From Dimorphilus gyrociliatus (Eukaryota; Annelida; Polychaeta; Dinophilidae), in NCBI GenBank assembly GCA_904063045.1, contig CAJFCJ010000006.1:1912946-1976945 (forward strand): a stretch of 64,000 bases of DNA, written 5' to 3'. Position 1 is the first letter of the stretch, and every line of letters begins with the position of its first letter. A program made the translations under genes and the position numbers. Below are positions 24,041 to 36,416 of the stretch, in pieces. The notes under the pieces are model-generated. The model saw only the letters and a program-made list of their open reading frames with translations, searched no databases and was not told the DNA's origin.

Positions 24041-24532
24041 TTTTGATCAAGACGTCTAAAGGAAGTTTCGTATAAAAAATTTCCCAATCGATTCGTGTTC
24101 CCCTATCATTTACAATACTGATTTTGAGTATGTAGGTAAAATATCTTTTTTATCAAATTATATATAAGGTGAAGGTCATAAATTTTCCCGCCATTTTCTC
24201 TCATTTTATTTAAACTATTAAATTATACAGAAAAGAGTTGTATTTAAACCGAAATAATGTATTTGAATCAGTATTTACATAAAATATTTATTTTTAAATT
24301 AGTTCCACTTTAAACTTATAAAAAGGGGGAAAATTGTTGGAAAAAAATAAACAAGCAAATACGTAATGTGTATAATTATACAGAGTTTTTAATTTGTGTA
24401 TATATTGTAAATAGAACGCTTATTATTTGGCTTTTCTTCTTTACAAGAAAAATCTACAGCGAAGAAAATGCAGACAGAATATATGCAGTTTTCAACTAAC
24501 AAATATTACAATAAGAAAACATCTCTTTTTTT
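24041..24532. other. Intergenic between UBE2O and the M13 peptidase
   Basis: This 492-base AT-rich spacer must contain the UBE2O promoter and the 3' end of the peptidase transcript. No exon and no clear core-promoter motif seen. Confidence 0.55.
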
Positions 24533-27500
24533 TCACCAAACTGAACATTTTTTCACAGGATTCATGGGAGAACCAACGGGGCAGTTGTAAGCCTTCGAAA
24601 ATTCTTTCGAATTTGATAATGAACCTTTAACCCTATATTTTATTTTAAAAAAAAATACATTAAATTTATGATATTCATTTATTATATAAATCAAACCTTA
24701 TTGGTCCCGGGCTGTGTACGCCATTTGTAGTTTTCTGATAGGCCTCCTCTCGTCTCATTATTCCGCACCAGATTTGAGCGAAATTGAGAAAGAAGAGCTG
24801 GTCATGACTGAGATTTATACCGGGCAAAAGTGCTTCCGGCCCATGCTTCTTTTCCCATTTCTTATAGGCCTGTGTTTTTTTTAATAGACAAAGAAATACT
24901 TTACTTATACGCATTCAGATAATATTTAAACAATTTAGGATCGTTTCACGACCATCTTAGAAACATATTGCAAACTTTTATTACTTGATTGTAAGTTTTA
25001 AAATAAAGAAACCATTAGGTTATTTAGATTGCGAGAGTATGTTTTCTTTCAAAAAAAAAAGAAAGAAAACTATATAGTTTAAATTAAGAGATTTGTTAAG
25101 AAGTTTTAAAGCAAGATTAACAATTATTATACTCTTTTATATATATATAATCTAGCCACCTTATTCCTAATGGTTTCCTTTTTTATACGCATCAAAATCT
25201 CTAAAATAATTGTCCCGTTTTTACGTATAAACGTAAATTTTTTATATGTAAATACACTTAAGATAAAAGGGGTTAAAATATAGGACAGGAATTGCTTGTA
25301 AAATGTTTTTTATCTAATGTTATTACACACTTTGGATAGAGCTAAAATGTATTGCTAACCCGAAATGATTCCTTCAATCCTCCATTATCGGCAATATTCT
25401 CTCCTTGAGTGAGTTTTCCATTAATTGAAAAGTTAAAAGGTTTTAACTCATATTGGCTATATTGATCGATCATACACTGAGCCCTATCCCGAAACGCTTT
25501 TACAGTACTATTTTTCCACCATTGTTTTAGATTACCGTTTTTATCATATTGACGTCCTTTGTCGTCGAATCCATGAGTTATCTCATGGCCAATAACAACG
25601 CCTATACCACCGTAATTAAGAGACCTGAATGTTGAAAGAGAATCAAGTTAGTCAATTATTCCCTGATGAATCGGTCCGAAATACTAACTTTGGAAAGTTT
25701 TTACTGTAAAAGATAGGTTGAAGTATTCCTGCTGGGAAGAGTATATCGTTCGTATTCGGGTTATAATAAGCATTTACTTGAGCAGGTATATGAGCCCAGC
25801 TGAACATGAAGAAAAAAACTTAAAGTATCATTCTTAATCTCTAAGTTAATCCCTTTATTATGCTTATAATATAAATATATTTATCTGATAATAAAACTAC
25901 TATTATAACCATAATGGGATTAGCAAAAAAAGAGAACGTTTAGTGAAAGGAAATGCTTACAAGTCACTATCGACGGGTTTTCTCAACTTCCGGTATGTTT
26001 CGTAAGAGTTAAATTCCTCGACGTTAAGCACGTTTTGAAAGTAGTCGTTCTCACTGACAACAATTCTAGAATAAAATTCATCGAGTTTTGTACTATTCAG
26101 AATAAAATCGGGATAGCCTATTCTCTCTTTCATAGCATTTGCTTTTTCCTCAGCTACCTTCTTCGTTTCTTCGTCCATCCAGTCATTTTCTTCTAAAATT
26201 TCATTAAAAGCCTCTCGAATATCACTGATCATTTCACTTACCGACTCTTTACTTTCTTTTTTGAAATTTTCTTTAACAAACATTCGACCGACGGCTAAGC
26301 CGAGTTTGTCATTAATATAGCCAACGCACTTTTGCCAGCGGACGACATCTCTCTTTATTCCCATAGCTAAACGTTTATAAGTTAAACGAGCATCTTGGTA
26401 CTTCTTAGGCAAATCAGGTATAAAACGCAGCAATGTTCGCCAGATTAGGTAATTTGCTATTGTTCGCTTTGAGGTATTTTGCAAGAGGTCGCCGAATTTC
26501 ACAAAATATTTGGTTGCCATTGAGACCACTGGTTCACTTTCATCGATCTTCACTAAGAGAAAACCATTAAAGTATTCCAACCAATTAAACTGAGGTACGA
26601 CTTTTTGTAGTTCTTCAACCGTTTTCTTATCGTACATTTGACTTGTATCAATACGATCATCTTTTGGTATGGTTATCTACGGAATGGTTATACGATTTGA
26701 AAATGGGAAAGATACTATAAACTTTTCTTTTTTACCTCTGCTAATCGCTTTTCGAATTTGATTACATCATTCATTTCTCTTCTAGCTTTCTCAGGAGTCG
26801 CCCCCATAAGAATGGCTATTTCGATCATGTATCTGTGGTAAGCTTCAAAGACTTTTCTTTTCTCCGAATAGTACTCTATCCCAGGCATACCAAGATCGCC
26901 CTGGTCGATTTGTAAAATATACATCGAGGAATTCTTGTCATCTGGTCCGACTTCGGATCGAATGAGAATCTTTTGACGATGACTTTTTCGAAGTTTAGTT
27001 AACACCGTTTCTAACTTCCACTTGTCTTCATGCCAATTGGGATCAACAACAGGCCAACCTCCCATCGATTTTAAGAACTTCTCAAGTACTCTAACGCCTT
27101 CTTGTTCGATTCGAGCTGTAGGGTAAAGCAAATATTTTCCTCGTAAAAGGCGAAGGACGAAGGAATTAACGCTTAAATCGCCGAAGGACAAAGGGAAAAA
27201 ATATTAGGGGATGAAATAAGGGAAGGTTTATTCTGGCTTGAAAGAGAAACGTCCTTACTCGTATTAATGCAGGATCTGTACAAGGTCTTCGCCTTCACAA
27301 CAGCTGTACTGTCAACAGGCCAAATTGGCTGCTGTAAGAGACGTCTGAGTTTCAGTTGCAATTCATCATACTGCTTTTCAAACGTGTTAAATGTTGACTT
27401 GTCATCAGGAATCACGTGTTTTTGGTTCCATGAACCGCAGGCGAACTGGAAAAAATCCTTACAAGGATCAACCATTGGATCCATGGCGTCTAAAAGCAAA

Positions 27501-28269
27501 GTTGCGGTCCTCACACAATTTTCCGTCAAGCATTCTCGGCTGGCGGCTAAAACATAGTAAAGAAGCGTTGTTAAAGGCTACTCAAAAGATTATTCTCTGA
27601 TATATTTAATCATAATTAATTGTAAACAAGATTAAAGTTGAATTGATAAAATATCGGACAAGATGAAGATAACATCCGAAATACACATACAATCTCATAG
27701 AGGGACTGAAAAAATTAACACATCTCTAAAACATACATATTAGTATATACTGTATATATATATATATATTTATATGTACATCCGTACACAGGGAATTTGA
27801 TATATTATCACTCTATATGCTATTAATACATTAACACTGACCAATTAGTATGTTTGTAAAAATCGGAAGTTTTTAGAACAAAGGTCGCTTAATTGCTGTC
27901 CATATGTTTATTGCTCTTAAGATAAGAAAAATTTTTGTCTTTTCACTTATCAGTTCTATTTTTATATTTCAAAGTATTTAATTTATCCTAATTATTCTTT
28001 TGTACTTAAAGTGAAATGTACGCGTTAGGTTTTCCTTATTTAAAAAAATCATTAAATAAAGAAAATTAGTTCTATAAATATGTGCACCTAATGTTAAAAG
28101 GGTCACCAAAAATTTTAATAAATCGACAAAGATGAGTGAAAGATATAGAGGAAAACTGTAGAGAACGGAAGAGGAAAGATAAAAAATGATTTGCAAAAGA
28201 ATATATTATATACAAGTTAAACGAGAGTGAAAGTGAGCGCGAGAGAAAGAGAGGCCGAGCGGGAGAGCT

Positions 28270-28300
<31 letters not shown>

Positions 28301-29350
28301 AATATGCTGATAACAAGAAAAGAAAGAAATACTCGACAAAGGAATTAATTCTATATATATTGTTTTTTTTGTGTTGAGATTGTAAATATAACAACATTAA
28401 TATTTGTAACGTAATGAATAAACTATATCAGCACCAACATAGTATTATCAGGCGACATACTGGTTTTAAAAAGCATTATGATGTTCTAATCTCTGAGATG
28501 TGTAAACTTTAAAATCATATTAAAATCATATATATATATATGTATATATATTAGTGAATATGCTTACACAGTGTATACTATATAAATATATATAAATATA
28601 TATCATACGGATAATTTTTATATATGATATATTATATAAATATATCTATTTATTGGATATAATCAACTAGATGATATAATGACCAGAATTTGGTTTGCCG
28701 AAAACCAATGGTCTGAAACGTCAGATATTTTATTATTCTAGCAACATATTATATATACGGAAAATTCCTATATACATATTAGTTGCTCTTCTTTACTAAT
28801 CTCTCCCCTATTTCCCTCATGTCTCCCGAGTGTTTTTTTGCATAAAATTAACTTAATCTACTTGTTTTTTTTTATGCCATGATTTTCTTCACTTTCTCTT
28901 GTTTTTCTTCCTCTATTTCTTTTTATTTATTTGACAAAAAGTTTCTATTTGATTTTCATGCGTATTTGATTACTTATAGCATTTGTGTAAGGGAAAAAAA
29001 TAACAAGACTTTTTTTTATAATCTATTCATTACCTATCAAAATCGTAGTTACGACCTTATTATATATGCTTACATTTACTAGAATATAAACTTTCTATAG
29101 TAAAAGCTACGGACTCTACCGTACATATGCAGTATATATATACTGTATAGATATATAAATGTAAGTTTATTATATATTCTATGTGCATACGATGCATATA
29201 GAAATTTTATAGATATATATGCACCATATATTTCTATTTACACACACATATATTTATATATTTATATATGTACTCCATCTTACATAATTGAATATATACG
29301 TACACGTATAGATTAAGTTATGTATATAGCAATGATATTTGTAATTATAG

Positions 29351-29381
<31 letters not shown>

Positions 29382-29607
29382 GTATAAATGGTTTGGCAAT
29401 TGATAAGATAATTAACTTACGCGTCCGGCGCAAAAAGGCGATAATCCCGAAAGCGATTGAGGTAGCTAAGAGTAGTATGCAGATTAGGAGCAGATAAATA
29501 TTGAATGTTTGCCTTCGTTGGCCTCTAGCCGACTCTGGATTGTAAACGACCGTCAAATTTTCTTTTTCGCTCCTCAGCTCGCCGTTCTTCTCCTCCTTTC
29601 CACTCAT
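24533..29607 (-). CDS. Neprilysin-like M13 zinc metallopeptidase
   Basis: Eight exons encode 739 residues, in transcription order 29607-29421, 27546-27259, 27115-26736, 26676-25961, 25799-25689, 25624-25360, 24869-24697, 24632-24533. Exon 1 gives a cytoplasmic tail and one type II membrane anchor ([20 protein letters not shown]). The ectodomain follows the M13 order: [28 protein letters not shown]-like [62 protein letters not shown], zinc motif [12 protein letters not shown], third ligand motif [30 protein letters not shown] and terminal C-x-x-W (KKCSVW). All catalytic signatures are present, so it should be an active cell-surface peptidase trimming small peptides such as neuropeptides. It could be neprilysin-, NEPL- or ECE-type. 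Confidence 0.95.
27547..29420 (-). other. Intron 1 of the M13 peptidase, repeat-rich
   Basis: A 1.87-kb intron between the membrane-anchor exon and the ectodomain. It contains a (GA)n tract at about 28275-28300, several TA tracts, and TATACTGTATA copies at about 27746-27756 and 29129-29148. No additional exon seen. Confidence 0.65.
28275..28300. repeat. (GA)n microsatellite
   Basis: Pure GA dinucleotide run inside M13 intron 1. Similar GA/CT tracts occur at about 10797-10820, 41826-41856, 44030-44065, 44262-44290, 53739-53757, 55940-55972 and 63461-63500. Confidence 0.9.
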
Positions 29608-30177
29608 GTCATGACTCTTCACCCAAAACACGCCAACCGAAAAGAGAAATCTAGGGGCGTTCCTTTCGACGTCACCAACGCTAGTGGCGTTGCCGCACAG
29701 AAGAGAGTGAGAGAAAAGTAAGTGGTGGAGTGAGAGAATGAGAGAGAAATGTAGAGAAATAGGGAGAGAGAGACAGAGAAGACAACTCTTCAGCGGCAAA
29801 TGGGAACTGCGCCAAGAATTATTCGCACACGGCGCCGCGTATTGAACGAATTTTGAAATTTTTTTCAATAAGAGCGATAAATAAACGATCAAAGGCCTTT
29901 TACTTTACCTAATTATCTATCGCTTGGAGATTATTTTTATAAGCCTATATTAATGACTACGAAAAATGTTTATCTAAGAAAATGGAACAGTTTATTATAC
30001 ACTGTTATATATATATACATATATATATATTTATGTATATAAAATTTATATACTTTGTCTGAATATACTGCTTAGTAGATATTATAATATGGCAAAAATA
30101 TGATGTAACACCTATACTTTATAGTGTAATCATAAAATATAAAAGAGATATCTTAATATATATCTATTTTAACACAT

Positions 30178-30208
<31 letters not shown>

Positions 30209-33200
30209 AATTATATACATGGCTAACCAACCATCAAGATTTTGTCGCCCCGTTTATTTTGTTTTTACTTAGTCTATTTCTAATTACGAGCAACGCCATC
30301 TGCAGACCTAATCAAAAAGTGGCTCGAGGGACCCTCTAATATTTTCAGCTATTGTCGTGATACGAATACTAACTTTTCGAATTATTTGTTCCATATTGAA
30401 GTAATCAGTTCTACCTCTGAAACGATTTACTGATATTAGTTTCTTTATTTTAAGACGTTGATTCTCTTCTAAACGTATTTACTTAACGAAATACGCGTCT
30501 TGTGTACTTGATTGTATTCAGGAATCTTTTTTGACATTCGGCCTAGTTTTGTTTTACAAATTTCCTATCAAACTACTTCAATTTGATTTCGGAGAAATTT
30601 TTACCGCTTCGTGATTTGTTTTATAATTAAGAAAAGAAAAGAAAACAACTAACTGCAACGAAACTCGCCATTCTCTTTTCTCTTGTGAGCATCACTTCAT
30701 TACTATATGATATACAGTACACGTAAAAATAAAACGTAGATATGAATGGCTATGTTTTTCTTTTATGTAGCTATTCGCATTAACCTATTTTTTCCTCTTA
30801 GAATGAAGGTTAAGTATATTTTACTTGTCTTTATTGAAAATTATCAAATAATTGACATGTTATACTACAGAAGGTCTAAATTCAAGGATTTATAGTAGAA
30901 GAAAAACAGCAATTTATAATAATAAAATTCTTTTATTACGTATTGTATCTAAAAACTTTTCAACTTGTAATAAATGATGATGAAATTCTATCGTCTCTTG
31001 CATTGATATTCTTTGAAATTTAGATCAATGGCACATTAACTAGACTATCATCTCTCATTCGTTAAATAAATATAACCTTGATTAATTCTTAACTATCAAA
31101 ATATTAAAGAATTTTTTCTCTTTTTAAAAAATAAACAAAACTAAAGAGAAAAAAACATTCATGAGTTCTTTTAAGAAAACGAAGAAGAAGATAATAGTGG
31201 TGATAATAATGACGACTAAAGTGACGAAGAAAACACGATGCACTACATATTTAAATAAAAATAGCCAACTTTTTTTAAAGATATAAATAAGAAAAAAAAA
31301 TCATTATTCTTGTTAAATGTCTACACACTTCAAAATAGCATCAGCTGGTATCAAGTGCAGTTTTCTCCAATGAATAAAAAACATGAAAACTAACTTTTTT
31401 TTCTTCCTTTCTTTAAAATATTCAAATTTTCTCTTTTTTTCTCCTTATTTTTATTAAGAATAAGTGAAGTAAAAGAGTAAAAGATGAAAAGCTTGATAGA
31501 AGAAAAGGTTAGAAAAAAAATGTCTTTTTTTGTCGCCTTTGTACCAGTTCATCGTCTTTTACATGCGATATTTATATATATATGTACACTGTATATAGTA
31601 TATAATATATATGTAAAAAATCATAATTACAGATGCAATACATGCTTTATTGATATTATACAATGAAAATAAAAGAAGAAAACATGTTTTTTCTTACTTA
31701 GAATACGAAATATAATATTTTTAGATTATAAAAATAAAAAAAGGGCGGAATATAAGATGACTCTTTCTTTCTCTCTCTGTACAAAATTCTCATTTTTCTA
31801 AGGGAATCAGATACGTTTTATTAGATATTAAATGGAATTTTTTACATTATTAGTGATTATTAGTTTAATAATGCTTTCAATTCTGCATACGGTATGTTTA
31901 TTTGAATGTTCCAAGTGATATGGAATAATTAAACTTTTTTTGCCAAGTTTTTTTTATCGCTAGTAGTTGTGATAATATTGGAAAATAGTCGATGAGGTCA
32001 CGTCACCCTTTTAGACCATCTGGCACCGGTTTCCCTTACATATTGCGGAAAGTAAACACATCTGTATAAACTTTTTTAATAAATGTATAAAAAAAACAGG
32101 TAGAGCTCCATCTATCGGCAATTCAACGTTAAGTTTAATAAAGCCCCCCATCTGCTGGACGATAAAAGTGCCAAGGAAAAAAATTAATCGTCTTGAATTT
32201 CACGGTCGTTCGCTCCGTTCAATATACTTTGTATGAAGAAATAAGGCGGTTTATTGGTAAGGGCGCAAAAGGGCAGGAAGCCATAAATGACACACTTTTT
32301 AAACAAGATAAAAAGGAACAAAACTTTAGACATAAACAACTCATCGCTTTCGAATTAAAACTATTTCCCTTCCTTACGTAGAGTTTGCATAGGCTATTAT
32401 TATTCATAAAAACAACAAACGCGTGCAACAATATCGAACCGCAGCTTATTTTTTTATACTTTGAATAAGAAAAAGGTAAAGAGAGAGAGAGAAAGAGAAA
32501 GAAAGAGTGCATACGATAACGATTAAAGGAAGAAGAATAGCATCGGCATTACTCAACCGCATAGAGAAAGAATGAAGAAAAAGATGGAATTTATATAGAG
32601 TATAATAGGTTTTCGATATATACATGTCGAACTTCTTTACTTCACTTACATTCGACTATTTGTTGAGTAAATACGTATCAAATTGAATAAAAAGAGACAA
32701 CTTTTTCTTTTTTCTAAAATTTTCTCACTTGTTCGACGATACCAGTATACTATCAGTAAGCCTCCTTTAAAAACTTTCTCTCAACTCCCCTCTTTCTCAC
32801 TTTACTCCTAAATACTCTTTAAGTATCAAAGGTTACAGACAATAGTTTCTATATTTAGCCCTTTATCGCTATTAATTAAATAACATATAATTCCAGTCAG
32901 CTAATTTTTTTTACGGCTATACTATAAATTATAGACCTATTTTAGCCCCATTTTATTCCAAATGGCTATGCGATGTCACCGACAAATAGCATATTTTTAT
33001 AGCGGATTGTTAAAATTGCGAATAAATCATCCATATTTGTGTTTTATTGTTTATTAATAACAAAATTTATTCATAAAACCTTTATACTTCAAAAAAATGA
33101 ATCAATTATTGGACAGAGAAAGAGAGAGGTGAAGAGAGACTGAAGGAGGAGAAAAAAGACAGAGAAAAGAGTGTTATATCTATTTATATAAGATAAAAAA

Positions 33201-33679
33201 AATATAGATTCAACTATCTTGACTGTTATAACTCTTACTAAAGCTTATTTAAATTATATTTATATATATATACTGTACATATATAAGAACTTGTAAAATA
33301 AAAAAGCTATATAAGAGGCCTAAAGGTAAATCCAATTGAAAATATACAGTATGAGTTGTAAACAGCAAGGAAAAAATAACAAATCCGTGTGACAAAGTAT
33401 GAAAAATGACACAATACATATTATTTATGAATCATATCTGTAATTTTCTCTGACTGATTCCTTTTCAAGAAGAATAAACGAACTATTTTTATATTAATTA
33501 TTAATTTATCATGTTTTTAAAACAACTATGTTAAAATAATTGATATTTATATTTAATTAAATGCATATGCATATATACAGTATATATATATATATTAAAT
33601 ATTCACTATACATGTATATATTTATAAATATACATTTCATTATTCTATTGTCTATTTGCTACAAAGTTAACAACTTTGA

Positions 33680-33706
33680 GGGAGGGTGGGAGGGGGGGAA
33701 GGGGGG
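33680..33706 (+). other. G-rich tract, potential G-quadruplex
   Basis: The tract has consecutive G runs of 3, 3, 3, 7 and 6 separated by one or two bases (GGGAGGGTGGGA then two longer runs), which satisfies the usual four-run G-quadruplex pattern with very short loops. It lies in otherwise AT-rich intergenic DNA beside a GA-rich stretch. Confidence 0.7.
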
Positions 33707-34611
33707 AAAAAGACAGAGGGAAAGAAAGAAGGAATAAAAGAGGAATGAAAAAGAAAAAGTGTTACTTTATATTCAATTAAACTTTATTTTATATTTTATT
33801 TTCTAAAAGTTTCTTTTGATACAAAAGATAAAACGATTTGGAAATAAAACTAAGAGATTTATCACGGTCCATTTAGAAAGGAATTTATACCTTATTAACC
33901 TCTGTGTAGCGTCTAAAACATTGCTTGTTGTCCCATAAAAGTTTAGACAACTATAGAACAAAGAAAACGTGTTTTTATTGCCTCCTTGAACTGTTTTTTT
34001 AATCGAAAAAAAAATTGATAAAAGTAGCCGAACGTTAGACGTTTATAGGCCTACAAGCTTAATTAAAAAAATTTTAAATCGAGTCTAGAATTACGTCGGA
34101 AGATCGAATTTCTGACTAATCCGCCGTACGAACGAATTGAACAGCTTGAACACGGTTTTTTTACGTTCCGTTCCGAAAATTTTTATGGAGGTTCTTTGTG
34201 CTTGAAAGAAGACAATAAAACGATAAATTCGTACGAGCCGGCCATTTCGGTCAATATTTGTATGCGGAAAGAATTGAAGAGAGAGATATATAAAATGAGA
34301 GCAATATATCGCCAAAGTGCTTGTTTCCAAGTGTTATTCGCCTGTTATATATTGTTCTATCTTTGAATGATTTATGTATATTCTATTCTATGCGTATATC
34401 AACTTGTTTAAATGTTGTTTTGCTTTTTCCTGTATTTCTTTTCTCTTTTTATCCCTATTCACTATAACCTCTTCTCAGTATTCTCATTTGCCTATAGACT
34501 AATGGCAAAAGGTCGATAGGCGGATAAGCTTTAAGCGGAGAGTTTGTCTTCTCTTTATACATTTTATATGTACCTAATCGATATTGACGATGCTTGAATC
34601 ATTAACCTAGG

Positions 34612-34621
34612 GCGCATGCGC
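34612..34621. promoter_or_regulatory. NRF1-type palindrome GCGCATGCGC
   Basis: This is a perfect match to the NRF1 (Ewg/nuclear respiratory factor 1) recognition palindrome, within a block (about 34605-34690) that is GC-richer than its surroundings. Such sites usually mark promoters of broadly expressed genes, but no gene start was recognised within about 1.8 kb. Confidence 0.45.
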
Positions 34622-35982
34622 AACCGAAAAATATTTGCCTTTTAGCGGACGCCGCTCGTAAATGGCTTTGTCGCCGGGGTGCGGAGAAAGCTGTTAGATT
34701 TTATGACTTTGAACGTGAAAAAAACGGGGTCAATTAATTCGAATTACGTTAGAAAATGTACGTGAGGAGGATTGTATATACACTATACGAACGTAAATAA
34801 AATAAATGGCCCTAATTTTTAAGTCTCCACCCTGTTCTTAAAAACTATTACAGAGACCGTTAATATTGTCGATATAGGCAGTAATCTTTGCCATTTATAG
34901 TCTGTTAATTGCCACTATCGTTTACAAGGGGAAACATTCTGTTTCATACTTATAAAAATTTTCTTTATTCCTTTATTTTCTTCTTTCATGCGTATCATTC
35001 ACCACATCTTTTTGTTTTTCACCATAAAAACTGGTATAATTATTGGCAAGTTCAATGTGATGCGATGAAAGAGAGTCAAGAGAAAGAGGATTGTAAAAAG
35101 AAAAACAAAACTTTACGTAAACATTCACTTAAATATGCGTGTGGTGAGAACAGTCGTGTAGGCCTTTACCTGAACGACGTTTATCTTCTGATAAACTCTC
35201 TTCTTGTTTATATAACAACAAAAGGCTGAGCTAGTATACATTGTGGTATAATTGAAAACATGCAGATTTTAGTTAAAACAGAAAATAGGACACACCTGGT
35301 GATATACCGATAGCTTTCATTCTTTTGTACTAAAAGTATAACAATTATGGAAAATAAGCTGAGCCTATTTGTCTTTATAAGTGTATACATATACATGCAC
35401 GCGTTACTGTTTAACACAAGTATAAGATAACTATCTATAGTAACAAGAAGCCATTGCTCTATTACATTAATCGAATATAATTCAAATAAAGAATGTAAAG
35501 GCGTATAGCTTTAATTACTTTATTTAGATAATAAAACGAATATGCTCTTTATAACGTACAAAAGGGCGACAGTGTTGTATGTGTATAGAAAAAAAAAATG
35601 TTGCGTAATAGCGTAACGAATGCTATAGCTATAAATTATATACAGAAATCCGACTACCCTGTCATTTTATCACGCGACAACCTCAAGTTCCTTATTTTTT
35701 TCTTTCACTTTTTTTTTTTTTTACCATTAAACGAAATAATTTCCCATCCCCTATACAGTGTAATTTTACCGTTATGAAATTATTATATAAAAACGGGTAG
35801 TTTTACCGGCTGTTTATGGTAAAATATACGGTTTTTTCTGCTTTTTTTTATGTGGAAATTCCAATGTTTATCACTGTATATTTTTCCATCTAACTTTCCA
35901 TTTTTGAAAGAGTTTAAGCAATAAAAAAAGCGGCAAAAAAAAAGAAGAAAGAATGTTCTTTATGTTCTTCTACGCCTGGGGT

Positions 35983-36149
35983 CCAAGCAGGGGGCGAAAG
36001 ATTTACGATGTACATGTTTAATATACATTCACATAGGCCTAAGGGGCATTCGACTCCTAGACTAAAGGGGATTAACTATTCGCCTCCGTAAATCGATATT
36101 ATTCACTCGATATTGTTCAAAAGAACTCCACGGCGATGGCGCCCCCTAG
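35983..36149. promoter_or_regulatory. Pair of CTCF-like motifs upstream of the ephrin-like gene
   Basis: CCAAGCAGGGGGCG at 35983-35996 (plus) and CTAGGGGGCGCC on the minus strand at 36138-36149 resemble the CTCF core (CCAnnAGGGGGCGC). They face each other about 150 bases apart and lie 270-430 bases upstream of the gene start at 36417. Motif match only. Confidence 0.4.
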
Positions 36150-36416
36150 CGACGAACGTGCTTACGCTTTAGCAGAAGCTAAGTTAAAAGGCAGTTGGAC
36201 GAGTCGGCTATATTCGCCATTGTTTTTGTGTATACTGACGGCTCAATTCTAAGCTCTTTATTTTATTGTCTACATGACCGTGCACTAATCGAGATATAAA
36301 AATAAAAATCGGAAAGAAGGGAAGATACTAAACCACGCCCCTGTTCATTGGAAATTTGATCTGGAAATCGTGATGACGCTACGTTACTGTTCTTTTCGAC
36401 AGCGTTCGAAAAGAAG

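Larger units (their letters stand above)
29608..36416. other. Gene desert of 6.8 kb with repeats and motif clusters
   Basis: Longest stretch without a recognised gene. The first 300 bases are the likely promoter and 5' UTR of the M13 peptidase. The rest is AT-rich with many TA tracts (29990-30045, 30170-30215, 33250-33290, 33570-33630), GA-rich runs (32480-32510, 33110-33170), a G-rich tract at 33680-33706, a GC-richer block with an NRF1-like palindrome at 34600-34700, and CTCF-like sites at 35983 and 36138. Open frames at 34091-34330, 34909-35229 and others have no recognisable protein character. Non-coding transcripts or enhancers are possible but not shown. Confidence 0.55.

Noticed and set aside
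29254-29892. A 212-residue minus-strand frame overlapping M13 exon 1
   Set aside because: Only the part from the ATG at 29607 to the donor at 29421 is the real exon; the rest reads through 5' UTR and intron repeats.
34091-34330. A 79-residue minus-strand frame
   Set aside because: No recognisable domain, and it is short; kept as non-coding.
34909-35229. A 106-residue plus-strand frame in the gene desert
   Set aside because: Composition is Phe/Lys/His-rich as expected of translated AT-rich DNA, and no family resemblance or splice structure was seen.
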